A stretch of 64,000 nt of DNA, taken from positions 60,382,541-60,446,540 of the forward strand of contig JAQMRL010000008.1 of assembly GCA_035578175.1 (NCBI GenBank), read 5' to 3'. The position numbers and the translations under genes are program-made. The notes beneath the pieces are model-generated. The model had not been told where the DNA came from, did no database searches, and saw only the letters and a list, made by a program, of their open reading frames with translations. Source of the DNA: Catonia carolina. Its lineage: Eukaryota; Arthropoda; Insecta; Hemiptera; Achilidae. The stretch's first letter is position 1, and each line of letters begins with the position of its first letter. Positions 1 to 10,675 of the stretch are shown in pieces.

Positions 1-330
1 TTATTCTTGTCTTTCATTAGTTTTCTCGAAAACTTTTTTAGGACTTGCCAGTGGTTTCTTCTTCTTCTTTTTCTTCTCTTTCTTCTTACTATCAAGGATT
101 GGGAATAAGCCTGTTTCGAACTCACAAACAATCCTACACATATACACAAACATGAGATATTCCAACCCGTACATCTCGACTACTGCCATCTACTTCGAGG
201 TCTTCCCACCATCCTTCTTCCAACTGGAACATATTCCGTCACTTTGTTGCACGGTATTCTCTCCTCTGGCATCCGTTCCAAATGTTGCCTCCTTTGACTG
301 CGGTACTCCTCCATTTTTCCATTCAGGCTA
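1..330 (-). pseudogene. LINE 3' end: ORF2 C-terminus plus polypurine tail
   Basis: Read on the minus strand from about 330 down to 190, the sequence encodes a LINE ORF2 C-terminus: HLERMPEERIP, then VGRRMVGRPRSRW. The pattern of a basic RPIP-like segment followed by GRRxxGRPRxRW is seen at the end of many animal non-LTR retrotransposon ORF2 proteins. It is followed by a short untranslated region and a GAA-rich tail, visible on the plus strand as a CTT/CTTTT run at about 57-90. Reverse transcriptase motifs are absent, so this is a 5'-truncated dead copy. The same order (GRPR-W motif, about 100 bp, GAA-rich tail) recurs at 15.0, 22.9, 32.4, 47.1 and 58.7 kb. The clade is not assigned. Confidence 0.7.
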
Positions 331-3098
331 AATACACCCAACTGAGTGTTTTTTTTAAAAATTCCATATTATAGACATTTTAAATATAAAATTATTTATT
401 TGTTGAAGAAAAACGTTTAGTTTGTTTTGAATTTTATCTTATTGAAATTATTTTACAAAAACCTTGAATTACTTCAATTTTTTACTATTAGAAATAAAAC
501 AAGATATGTGTGTTCGTTAGGGATAAAAAATAGTTTATTTTATTGATAAGGTTAGGTTATAAAATAGTTTGTTTCTAGGTTATATTATATTACAAATGGA
601 TATTGTATATAATTAATATAATATAAGATGTAAATTGATTGTTAATTTTTTGTTGAGTTATTCTTAATATATAACAAAGAAAATTTTATAAAAGTTGATT
701 GATTTTAATAATGAATTACACCTGAGTAGTGTTAGAGTAAAAGTTTATTATTTAAGTAATGCATCACTGATTTATTGTTTATTTTAAAATCTATTGCACT
801 TGTTTTATTTAATTATGTTGTACATTTTAATTTTGTTTTTATTTATTATTAAATATAGCAATTTTAACATTTATTTGTTTTATTTTTTAAGTTTCAGTGG
901 CATGATTTATATAATTTCTTGTTTTTACTATAACTACCTGACATGTTTTCATTTTTCCATTTACTGATGTCATGTAGTACACAAAAAAAAACTACAAATG
1001 AAGTAAAAATGAAATAAGATTTATAATGTATTTTAAAATTATGTATAATAATGTGTATTATATTACATTTTTACTTTGTACTTTAGTTAAATGTCAGGTT
1101 AGTTTTCTAATTAAAATATTTATTTGTTTTATTTGTAGGTTTTTGTGTAAAAAAATGAGTAATATAAATAATTATTTATTTTTTCAGAAATTATTGTATG
1201 ATAATTTAAAATATTATTTTAATACATACATTTTTCAGTAATACCTCTTTTAATTTTCAGTGCGTGGAAATTGTGGATATACTGTGTTTAGTTACCACAT
1301 ATTGTACATTTTTTTGCGTTCTGTAAAGGACCTATATCCATAATTTCTGTGTCATATGTACAAACTAATTAAATTTATTTTCTATCTTTTGTTGTTTTAA
1401 ATTTTATGACATAAATATATATGTTTTTACATTACTGCCCTTTGTTATGTTATAATGAAATATAAATAATTCAGCTGTATGTCAAATTATTTTGGTGCGA
1501 TATTAAAATTAAAATTTTTTTAAATTAGTTATTCTCAGCTGAAAATATATTTTTTTCCAAAATTAACTGGTTCTCATTATGTTTTTAAATTTTTTTTTGA
1601 TTAATTTAGAATTATGATAAACATACATTAAATTACGTTTTTAATTTTCTTGATCTAGTTCTTCCATTAGAGCTTGAGTTTTTATCCCTCCTATTTTTCG
1701 TCATTAATTTTGAACATGCTTTTTTCGTTCATTGCTTCACTTCAGAATGTTACTTTTCTTAACTTTTTTCACTGTCCCTTCCCCTTTGGTCTTCAATTGT
1801 TTTTCTGAATTTATTTCTGTTTTCTATTACATCTTTATCTACGTTTTGTTTCATTAAGCCTTTTTTTTTCTTCGGAGCATTTTGATTTGTTTTTGCATTC
1901 TTTCAGCTTATCAAATATTTGTTTTGTAAGTTTTTGTTGGTTCATCGTTACTCGATATCCGTAGAGTCTTATTCCTATATCATTCCTATTTTGGTAACAG
2001 ATGTTTTTATATATCTCATTGACTTTCAATGGTCATAGCATATCTGTATTGTAATTTTAAATAGTTGTACTTTTAAGATAATATTTTTAATATTTCTCTC
2101 ACTGAAAACATTGAAAAATATGGGGGATGTTTAGAAAACTTTGTTAATATTCTTTGGAGCTGTAAAAGAAATAGAAAAATTGGAAACTTGATCTTGAAAT
2201 TCAATTAAGTAAAATTTTACTATTCAACTGTATTACCAAGGCAGTAAAACATCATTACTTTATATGGCATTATTTCTGGATTCGTATTAAAACATTATTA
2301 TCTGACTGATTTAACAGAATGCACAAATTCAAACTGGTGCTACAATAAAATATTAATATAAATAATGAAATGTATAATGTTATTATAATATCTTGTTTAA
2401 AATTAATAATTATTTTAATTAAGTACGTTGTAATTATTGTTTATGTTATTGATTAAATGTTTATGTTTTGAATTTTTTTGAAGTTTCCCAAGTCTCAGTG
2501 ATCTCTATATGAATCAAATATTTTTAAAAATCTAAATGTTTTCAGCAAAAATATTTTAATGTGTCTATATTATAATATATATATGTAACGTACATGAAAT
2601 ACTGTTTTTTGAAATCGCATTTTAATTTTCTATGTAATACCTATATTATTTTATTAATCAGGATGGTCAAAACTGTTAGCTTTTTTTCTTACGCTCAGTG
2701 CAAATAAACGTACGTTCCTGTTAGAAATTATTTGTCTCATTTTATTTTCTTAATCATTTCCCTATTCCATATCTCCTTTCCTTCTTATTATAATATTATA
2801 CAGTAAATAAAGTTTTAACTCATTCATAAAATTAATAAAATATATTACACAAGACAGAGACTTACGTGTTTGTAAATTTTCAAGGCGTGTGCCTCTACTT
2901 CACATTTTCAAGTTTACCTGTAACATGTGAGTCTTATATTTAGTGTAATCTATTTTATTCTCTTTTATACGTGTTAAAATTTTATTTTATGTTTTATGTG
3001 TATGAATTTCGTTTTCGAATGTTATAATATAATGGGTGCCCAAAATAGCTGGCCGACGGCTAAAAATAACAGTTTTTAATTTATTTCTTAATAGTAAC
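331..3098. other. AT-rich unique-looking DNA, no gene seen
   Basis: A long, very AT-rich stretch with homopolymer runs and many short stops in all frames. I found no recognisable coding domain, RNA gene or repeat boundary. Small open frames near 1,026 and 1,835 have low-complexity composition and no recognisable motif, so I treat them as chance. Confidence 0.5.
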
Positions 3099-3099
3099 A

Positions 3100-3420
3100 T
3101 TTTTCAATTCCTAATGTTTGTAAATGTTGCAACCTGTTCAATTTAAGAACAGTAAGCAACCCCTTGACCTAATGAGATGAGGATGATAATTATGTATGAC
3201 GTGCAAATAAATGTACAGATTCAGACTGTTCCTGAGAAAGTATAGTTATTTGAACCCCAACCATCACGGTACACTGGTAACCACTGTCTAGAATTTAATT
3301 TCGTATAAAAGTAACTACTTTTATTAGCATTTGAACTAGGAACCTTCGTCTCTCAAAATCAACTGTTAAGCAGCAGAACCGTGGCGATAACTTTACAAGT
3401 AGACCAACCTGGTGGGTTAA
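3100..3420 (-). mobile_element. SINE-B copy (tRNA-like head)
   Basis: An inverted copy of the repeat also found at 11,498-11,820 and 62,987-63,320. On the minus strand it begins with the AACCCACC(A)GGTTGGTCTA-type head, continues through a T-arm/B-box-like GGTTCAAAT region and the body that includes the segment around ACTAGACAGTGGTTACC, and ends with the A-rich side near 3,100. The head has A-box-like and B-box-like elements typical of RNA polymerase III-driven SINEs. The copy is diverged and partly scrambled around 3,160-3,230, so it is probably old. Confidence 0.75.
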
Positions 3421-4566
3421 ACGGGTAGAGATATTTAAACATTTTTTATAAAGTGTCATAAATAATTTCATGACACTCATTTAAAATTCCTGTTTGAAAT
3501 TATTTATTAACTGACCATTATCATCCTATTGAATATTAGAAAGTTAAATCCAAGATGGTCAACAAAAATATCTAACATTACCCTGAATGTTTTTGTACAA
3601 TAATCAATTAAAAGCTTTATGGTTACCTAGTCACACTCTTGTTTTCTATAATTCAGGCCATTTCCTGATATTTTGGACACACAGCGTATGTTTATTGAAA
3701 ATACGAATTCTCCATTGCCATAGAACATGATTTTTGAGAAAGCAAAATGTTGAATTCAAGGTATTATGAATTAAAATAATAATTTGTTTTAAGTTTTGTA
3801 TTATGATTTTTTTTTATTTTATAATTTCTATTTAACTGGGTCCTGTTTATCATGACTTCCAGATTATCTGGACTGATTTTTAGATTTTTTTTAAGGATTT
3901 TGCTATTATCATTTAAGAACTTATTTTGGTAATTACTTTTTCATACTCCAATTACTTTACAGTGAAATATAATTTTTACTATTCTTTTTAGAATAATAAA
4001 TTCAATTAGAATAACAAACGCAGTTTATTTGAGGTTATAATTTTTGGGCGTGAAGATGGCTGTGGAAAATTGCTGTATTTTGAAGCAAATGTTTTTTTAT
4101 AACTTAAGAGAATCCTTTCTGGCCATACCCCATCCAAGAGAAGTGTGATTAAGTTGTTCTGCTTACATAAATTAAAGATACATACTTATCTAAAAATAAC
4201 AAGTAAATATGTAACTTAATTTAAATTGTTTAACACGAAGTTCATGTTACTGATACAGTTTCATATAATTTTATCATACTTCTCTCAACAGGCCTTCTGG
4301 TTGGGGATTTCTTTAGTTCGTTCTTTCATTAAGAAATAACCTGTTTGGCATTTTTAAGTTAAAATATTAGCTTTACCTTATATATTTTTTTTCAATTACT
4401 ATCAGTTATAAATAAAAAGTGCCGGTTTGACAATGATTTTACCATAATATTTTGGTTTTTGTCAAGCTTTCTGTATATTTCAGTGTTTTCAAACTGGTTG
4501 ACTGCTATATTAAACGCTAAAACAGTTCTCTCAATCTGTTCTTAAATAGTTTCTGATCATTACTAA
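3421..4566. other. AT-rich DNA, nothing recognised
   Basis: AT-rich sequence without a supported gene or repeat. No element boundary could be found by eye. Confidence 0.4.
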
Positions 4567-4740
4567 ATTCTTCTTATTCTCTTCCTCTTCCTGCTCCTTC
4601 TCCCTCTGCTTCTTCTCCTTCTTTTCCTCCTCCTCCTCCTCCTCCTCCTTCTTCTTCTTCTACATCTTCTTCTTCGTTTACTTTATCTCGTTCTTCTGCT
4701 TCTCCTTCGTCTTCGTCTTCTTTTTCTTTTTCTCTGTCTC
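4567..4740. repeat. Degenerate CTT/CCT pyrimidine tract
   Basis: About 170 bp made almost wholly of C and T on the plus strand, with a (CTC)n core near 4,626-4,650 flanked by CTT triplets. It directly adjoins sequence that reads as a LINE C-terminus on the minus strand (next entry), in the same order as the other LINE tails here, so it may have grown from a GAA-type LINE tail. Confidence 0.8.
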
Positions 4741-4900
4741 ATGAATAGTCTATTTAGTCTCTTCTGGCACCAGTCTACTCTAAGGCCTTCCTTAGTCTCT
4801 TTGACCACCTGGTCTGTATTGCAATACTCTGGTTAATAAATCTTTCTTCCAGTATTCTATCTATGTGAACTCTATAATTCATTTGTCCAAAGGTGATATT
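4741..4900 (-). pseudogene. Probable LINE ORF2 C-terminal fragment
   Basis: On the minus strand this reads as YRVHIDRILEERFIN, followed by a basic segment ending near WCQKRLNRLF, with the pyrimidine tract (a GAA-type tail on this strand) next to it. This resembles the HxxRMxxxRIPK...RW end of polypurine-tailed LINEs elsewhere in the window, but the GRPR block is degraded, so the assignment is tentative. Confidence 0.4.
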
Positions 4901-5995
4901 TGTGGCACGTATTTTAGGATATGAATGATATCACTATAGATACAATCTGCATGTGAACTGGCATGCTGGCAGTCAGTTAATTTATTGAAGAGTGTCACAC
5001 TCATTGGCTGAAACAGTTGTTCACATGAATACTCGATGTTCAATGAGTTAATAGCTTTACTTTCGCTGTCGATTTTTTTGTAGACTAGAGGCAAATTTAT
5101 TTCCCTTCTCACATCTTCATTTATTTTCATCTATAATGTGTTGTACCCAATCATTGTCGATGTAAAATATAATTATTTTAATAAGTTAAATTGTTTTGTT
5201 GTTTCTAAAAAAGAAACCTTACGTAAGCTGTAACTGCTGTAAGCTTAAGGTAACCTAAAAAAATGTATAACTATTTCAAAAATAGATAAATACAAATGTA
5301 TTGCTCAAAATATTTAAATAATAAAGCAATATAATTTGATGTGTAGATTGGAAGTTTCAAGAAAATCAAATAGATTCAATCTTCCTGATATTGATTTTAA
5401 ATAATTTTTATTTTCTTCAATTTCGTTAAGTTCCTTACTTTGCTGTAGCAAAATTTGCATCAGGTCTACATTAGACGTCTGTTTCCTTATAACTTAAAAT
5501 AAGTTTTTACTCTGCCAAATGTTCTGGTGTTCTGCCAAATCATTTTAACAAAAAAGTTTTTCAATAAAAATTTATTTATTGATTTTTTCCATACTTTCTC
5601 ACACAACTGTTAAAATATATTGTGTATTTGATCATTTAACATTTTTAATTCTGTAGAAGTTTTTCTCAAAATCACATTCAATGTTAAATTCTTTATTGAT
5701 AAATGGAACAAATTTTTAAATTGTTTTAGAAATAAAATAATTTTTAAAAGTTGTTAATATATTTCCTGTAGTAAATAACTTGAGAAGCATTGAGCAATTT
5801 TGGAACGAAAAGGTCATACTTTAAAACATGAGGTTGTTCTATAGTGTTATATTATGTAAATCTTTGTAAAATAATCTGGAATTAAATAAATAAATCTTTA
5901 TTGACACATAAAATAAACCAATATACGGGGTTAAGTCATAAGTTTAAGGTAAGTAAGTGGGTAAGTATGTTATTCAATAACAAATAAAAGGAACT
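4901..5995. other. AT-rich DNA, no gene seen
   Basis: An 83-codon minus-strand open frame (4,879-5,130) has no recognisable domain and overlaps the LINE-tail flank; I do not call it a gene. The rest is AT-rich and without recognisable repeats. Confidence 0.4.
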
Positions 5996-6158
5996 GGTGG
6001 CCGCCTCCGCGGCCCAGTGGAGAATGCCATGGTGCAAAGTGGAAGTGCGGTTCGGTAGCCGGCCAGAGTCTGGAAAATGATTACAAGTTCATACCCACCG
6101 TTCCATATAGTACGTTCAAAGTAGTCGCTAATAACCAAGATGTTGATGCGACTTAAAA
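5996..6158 (+). mobile_element. SINE with tRNA-like head (SINE-C)
   Basis: A GC-rich head in AT-rich surroundings. An A-box-like GCGGCCCAGTGG lies at 6,009-6,020 and a B-box-like GGTTCGGTAGCC at about 6,049-6,060, 30-40 bp apart as in tRNA-derived SINEs. The body ends with a GTAGTCGC...GATGTTGATGCGACTT segment at 6,115-6,155 and an A-rich tail. The same 40-bp end block recurs at 45,762-45,803, supporting a dispersed family. Which tRNA gave rise to the head cannot be told by eye. Confidence 0.65.
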
Positions 6159-6775
6159 TAAACTATAATAACAGAAAGGAGCTGGTCTAGCACAACTCCT
6201 GGTGGGACCGAGGAAAACCATGGAAAAACCTTAGTCACAACAGCGAACATTGAAAATGTATATTTTTACATTTCGTACTATTTTTTGTAAAACCTTATTT
6301 GAGTTCTTGATCTTTACTGAACTTTTACTGATCACTTGCATTAACATATGGTTTATACTTTTTTCTGAATTCTGAACAAAAATGTGTAGAATCGTAAACA
6401 TTATAAAAAGTTAACACTAAAAACGTTTAAAATAAAGAAAAAACTTATTTAACAGATTTTAGATTAATAAAATTATAAAGCTGAAAAATACAATAATAAA
6501 AGCATTCACTTTCTGATTTACATGGTTAGAATGAGACATTCAGATTCAACAGTTTAATATCATTTTATTAACTGAATTAGTTTAAATTAAAAAAAAATAA
6601 ATACTAAACGGCAATAATGAATGCTACATAAAAGTATATAAAAATACAACTTTTTAAAAGATTTAAGATTTTTGTTATCCATACGAAGTGATAGGTCGTT
6701 ATCATTGCAAATAAGCCTGGTGAAACAAACTGGGAATAAAGGACCACAGATTGCTGAGATTTCTATTAATTTTAT

Positions 6776-6926
6776 GTCTGGCTGTTTTGCACATTACTGC
6801 TACTGCAGCGGATGAAAGGGTAATAGATAGATGAAAATGAGCGATGGAAAAATGCTAGACCTGACTAGGAATTAAAACCCTGGCGTAGAAGCCAGTTCCT
6901 GTAACCACCGCACCACTGGCTGCCAA
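6776..6926 (-). mobile_element. tRNA-derived SINE (SINE-D), inverted copy
   Basis: On the minus strand the head reads CCAGTGGTGCGGTGGTTACA (A-box-like), then a GGGTTTTAATTCCT segment where a B-box would lie. The body contains TTTCATCCGCTGCAGTAGCA and ends near TGCAAAACAGCC. The body is shared with the SINE at 22,411-22,585 although the tRNA-like heads differ. No poly(A) tail is obvious. Confidence 0.6.
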
Positions 6927-7239
6927 TGGATGCCAGATGGCTGGAGGAGATGAATGCCCGAGTAGGTGCAGGTGGCCTAAACCATTATGAATGATTAATT
7001 AACTTTAATTAATTGTTTTGAAATTAGTTTTTACTGAACTGAGTAGAGCATCTTCAGAGTAGTCTAATATACAATATTATTGCACTGCATCTTAGATTTC
7101 GTTCAGCACTGTGAATAGTCTACCCACGTTTTCAAACAAACTAACATTTCTGTTTACGGTAACAAACAGTTATATTGGTACAGTTAACCTACAAAAGGTT
7201 CGGCGATATACTGTATATGCTCTGGGTATAGTATAAGTT

Positions 7240-7897
7240 GTAGTGTTTGTTGTACTGAAATTAAAGCAGTCGCGCATGCGCACTGATGCTTCTCCCTTTA
7301 TCCCTCATTGCAAACAAAGGCAAACTCATGACTTAATTACTAAAATCACGTTTTGTATGAGGGATTTAATTAATTCCTTGAGGATTTTAGAAGTAATGGA
7401 GAACAAAATCATCGAAAATGATGGGTGGGAGTGGTTGGAAGAGAGTGATAGCGATCCTGGGTAAAGATATATGAATAATGATAAAATCATTGTATTGAAA
7501 AAGTTCTTTCGTGGAATTAAAGTGTTTCTGAAGATGATTATTAAAAAACATAATCTTTTCAGTTTTCGTGATGCCGTTAATATACACCAATTTCATGTAT
7601 CGATTTATCTGAAAATTAAGATATACAGGCCGTATTACGAACATTTTGGACAATTTAAAGAAATTATTATAAAAAATAAAATCAGTCAAGTAAGCAATTC
7701 AAAATAGATACTTTGTTTTCCCCGGTTCTATAAAAATCACCCAATTACGTATTTTCGCCCGTCTTCCGAATGCAGGTTCTACTTTGTTCCAGCGTGTATT
7801 CTGTACAATACTGTACTCATAATTCGTTATAACGGATTTTCACAACAACGGGCATTGAAATTCCCCCCAAGTTGTCCGTTATAGCGGGAGCCTACTG
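7240..7897 (+). pseudogene. pogo/Tigger-like DNA transposon remnant, 3' part
   Basis: The reading around 7,395-7,500 gives IIENDGWEWLEESDSDPG, then a stop, then RYMNNDKI. This is the acidic tail pattern (WLE..E.DPG.Q...DDEI) found at the C-terminus of pogo/Tigger transposases. About 400 bp downstream the sequence ends in a terminal-repeat-like GTTATAGCGGGAGCCTACTG followed by TA at 7,898-7,899, as expected for a TA-duplicating element. The DDE core and the left terminal repeat were not found, so this is a 5'-truncated, dead copy. Base differences and the stop after DPG indicate age. Confidence 0.6.
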
Positions 7898-8172
7898 TAA
7901 TACACATTACAAAGAATATAAAAATGAAAATGAGGGATTAAACATAATTCTAGATTTTTTTGAGAATTTAACTCAGGATTCCTGACAAAAAAGTCAATTT
8001 ACACTGATCACTACACCAACAACCCAGAAATCTGTAATGGACTCCATCTCAGTACATGTGATTATTTACTCCCTTGTATAGAAAAGCGGTTTTGTCATAA
8101 TAGTCATGGTTTTGTGTAACTTACTCATTTGTTATTCTATTTTATGTTTGATGAGACTTACTTATCAGGTTT

Positions 8173-8334
8173 CGCCCATAACAGGTAGGTGGAATGTTAA
8201 ATTATTTGCATTCGATTTGCTAGTTCAAGGGTTACAAAAAATAGTTATGTTTCTTATTACGTGGTAAGCCAATTATATAACTGAACTATCTAAGAACAGA
8301 TGAGGTAAAGGTGTAAAAAACACTAGTCAGAGTT
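8173..8334 (+). mobile_element. SINE-A copy, 5' part (interrupted element)
   Basis: Matches the first 160 bp of SINE-A (compare 34,037-34,200): AACAGG(A)AGGTGGA start, then TAGTT.TGTTTCTTAT, then GAGGTAAAGGTGTAAAA, ending at ACTAGTCAGAGTT. The next part of the consensus resumes at 9,231 with CAGAGTTATCTCC, so the two pieces are one copy split by about 0.9 kb. Confidence 0.85.
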
Positions 8335-9230
8335 GTAGCATTACAAATGTACAAGGTGATAATAACCCTAATTAAGCTTAGCCAACCATGTGTTCATAAT
8401 CTGACTGCTATTGATAATTATGAGAACATTTATACCTAATTAAATTCTTACATTTTGTAAATGATTAATTTGGCTAACTCTAATTAAAATCTTATATCTA
8501 AATTATTAAATTAAATAAATTAATAATCTCACTAATAATTAAAAACCAGCTGTTAATTTAGTGATGGAAGTTTTCATATTGTTTAAATGAACCAAAAGAG
8601 TGTTAAAGTTACAAAAACATTGATTAAAATTTTTAAATAAAGAAATGTAAGGAAATATCTTCGAAGATCATTAAACAAGTTCAAAAGACATATTTACCAC
8701 CCAAATTTGTATTTTATTTGAAAGTTTAAAAAAATTATCAAACAAATAGTAATTAATATAAGTGAAAGCATGTTAGATTTGACGTACTTTTGACCGTAGC
8801 AGTTTAAAGAGAAAGGTTGTGTTTGTGCGTGGTTTGATTTATGTGATTGTATTAAATAAATATAATATTCTTATCATTATTCATAGTGTAAAGTCACAGA
8901 TAGACCTATGAAATGAATTACGGCGAGAAATATATTAAAATACGAACGAAACATTGAACTATATTCTTAAGGCGAACGACGGACTTCAGAAACGATAAAT
9001 ATAGAACATTAACCGGTAAATATAAAATATTAATTCATTTACAGCTGAGATAGACTTTATAAAATATATTTTATTAATAATAATAACTAAATAATTTCTA
9101 AAATATTCTAAATTTCATTTTTTTAAATCCAGTCAGATTCAATTAAAATTTAATTAAAAAACAGATTTGCTTTTATATTATTTGTCATTTTTTATGTGTT
9201 AATGAGTGGAAGTAAATTTTAAAAATGTTG
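8335..9230. mobile_element. Unidentified 896-bp insertion inside SINE-A
   Basis: Lies between two consecutive parts of a SINE-A copy and is flanked by the 7-bp direct repeat CAGAGTT (8,328-8,334 and 9,231-9,237). The sequence is AT-rich with no coding capacity and no clear terminal inverted repeats. The boundaries follow from the SINE-A consensus; the nature of the insertion is unknown. Confidence 0.5.
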
Positions 9231-9476
9231 CAGAGTTATCTCCTTTGAACGTAATAATTTCATTATACAGCCAGACCCTGTGGTGAATGAAGTGAAGGTG
9301 TAATTTGCAGGGTGAAGAGTGGATGATTTTTGGAGGGCCTGGCATGCTGATAAGCATAGGCTACTTTTGTACTCAGTGGGGAAGGCAATGGTAAACCACC
9401 TCACTCCTCGTTTTACTTAGTATAACCTCTAGAGGTTCAAACTAGTCTTTCGGCTGTTGACCTAAACAACAATAAC
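9231..9476 (+). mobile_element. SINE-A copy, 3' part
   Basis: Continues the copy that begins at 8,173: ATCTCCTTTGAACG, CAGCCAGACCCTGTGG, CTGGCATGCTGATAAGC, GGTAAACCACCTCACTCC, and the hairpin-rich end TTTCGGCTGTTGACC followed by AACAACAATAA. The final 100 bp are also the first part of the tandem duplication at 9,376-9,922. Confidence 0.85.
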
Positions 9477-9922
9477 TTATCAGATTAGGGAAGGAATATG
9501 AAAACTGTGATTTTATTATATAAAGTTTTTTATGAATAGGTTGAAAATGGATATAATGTGTTAAGGTTAGGTAGTGGGGAATGCCAGTATAAAAATGAGT
9601 ATATTCATGTGATGTTGAGCGTTTTATTTTATTGGGGGTTATTGGAAGAGTGGGGAAGGCATTGATAAACCACCTCACTCCTCGTTTTCTTTAGTAAAAC
9701 CTCTAAAGATTCAAACTGGCCTTTCGGCTGTTGACCTAAACAACAACAAATCAGATTAGGGAAGGAGTATGAAAACTGTGATTTTATTATTTAAAGGTTT
9801 TTTGTGAATAGGTTGAAAATGGATATAATGTGTTAAGGTTAGGTAGTGGAGAATTCCAGTATATAAATGAGTATATTCATGTGATGTTGAGCGTTTTATT
9901 TTATTGTGGGTTATTGGAAGAG
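9376..9922 (+). repeat. Tandem duplication, 2 x 274 bp, containing SINE-A 3' ends
   Basis: Unit 1 (9,376-9,649) and unit 2 (9,650-9,922) are nearly identical over their whole length. Each begins GTGGGGAAGGCA within the SINE-A 3' region, runs through the AACAACAA tail, and continues into about 170 bp of non-SINE flank (GATTAGGGAAGGA, then GTTGAGCGTTTTATTTTATT). Because the flank is duplicated as well, this is a local tandem duplication and not two SINE insertions. Confidence 0.92.
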
Positions 9923-10029
9923 CGTTAAAGGTCGGTGGAAAGAGTGAGTGGTATGGTGGTTGCATGACAGAAGTATTCTTTAAAGAGATGGAACTTGGGG
10001 GAAATATCGGACTATATTCAAATTGGCGC

Positions 10030-10500
10030 GCTAAGTGGAGATGAAGAAGAATAAGAAGAAAGCGGAGAGTAAAAGTGCCTCGGGCCGCGAAGAATTTGAT
10101 TCCGACAGGCTGAGAAGAAAAGGAGGGAATACCGTGCAGACATAACAAATACTTGAAGTTCCTGCGAAATTCAAATTGTCAAGACAGAGAGAGAAAGTCG
10201 CTGTGGAAAATGAATAAAAAAGAAATTGGTGAGAGGAGGACATCTGGTATGCAGTGCCCTCATTGCGGGTTACGAGGTATGTGGCTCCCCAACCTTTCTC
10301 TTCCTCTTCCGACATCTACCTCCTACTTAACTTGCCGCCACCCATCTTCTTCGAATCCTCCTTTTTCTCTCTCTCTCTCTCTTTATTACTGCTTCTTCTC
10401 CTTTACTATTTCTCCAAAGGGAACTGCTTTTGAGACTTCCCGATCTTCTTTTTCAACCTCTTTTACCCTCTCCTCCCATACTACCGACTAAACATACTCT
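10030..10500. other. Strand-asymmetric purine then pyrimidine tracts
   Basis: About 10,030-10,250 is purine-rich on the plus strand (many GAAGAA, GAGAGA runs), and 10,285-10,490 is C/T-rich with a (TC)n run near 10,367-10,382. Open frames on both strands here (10,153-10,491 plus, 10,031-10,315 minus) are explained by the biased composition and show no domain. I regard this as non-coding. Confidence 0.5.
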
Positions 10501-10675
10501 GTGTTCTCTTCTTTTACTGAACTTAACTATGTCTCTCCAAAAATTCAAACCAGTTGTCATTACATCTCCGGTTTTTTTAATTTCTTAAAATGAGAGCACA
10601 TTATAAACTGCGATCGTTCCAATCTGATTTTCCTACATCAAATTTTTATAGATAGTACAAATATTACACTACTTT

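Noticed and set aside
10031..10491. Overlapping open frames on both strands
   Set aside because: Explained by purine/pyrimidine bias; no motif on either strand.
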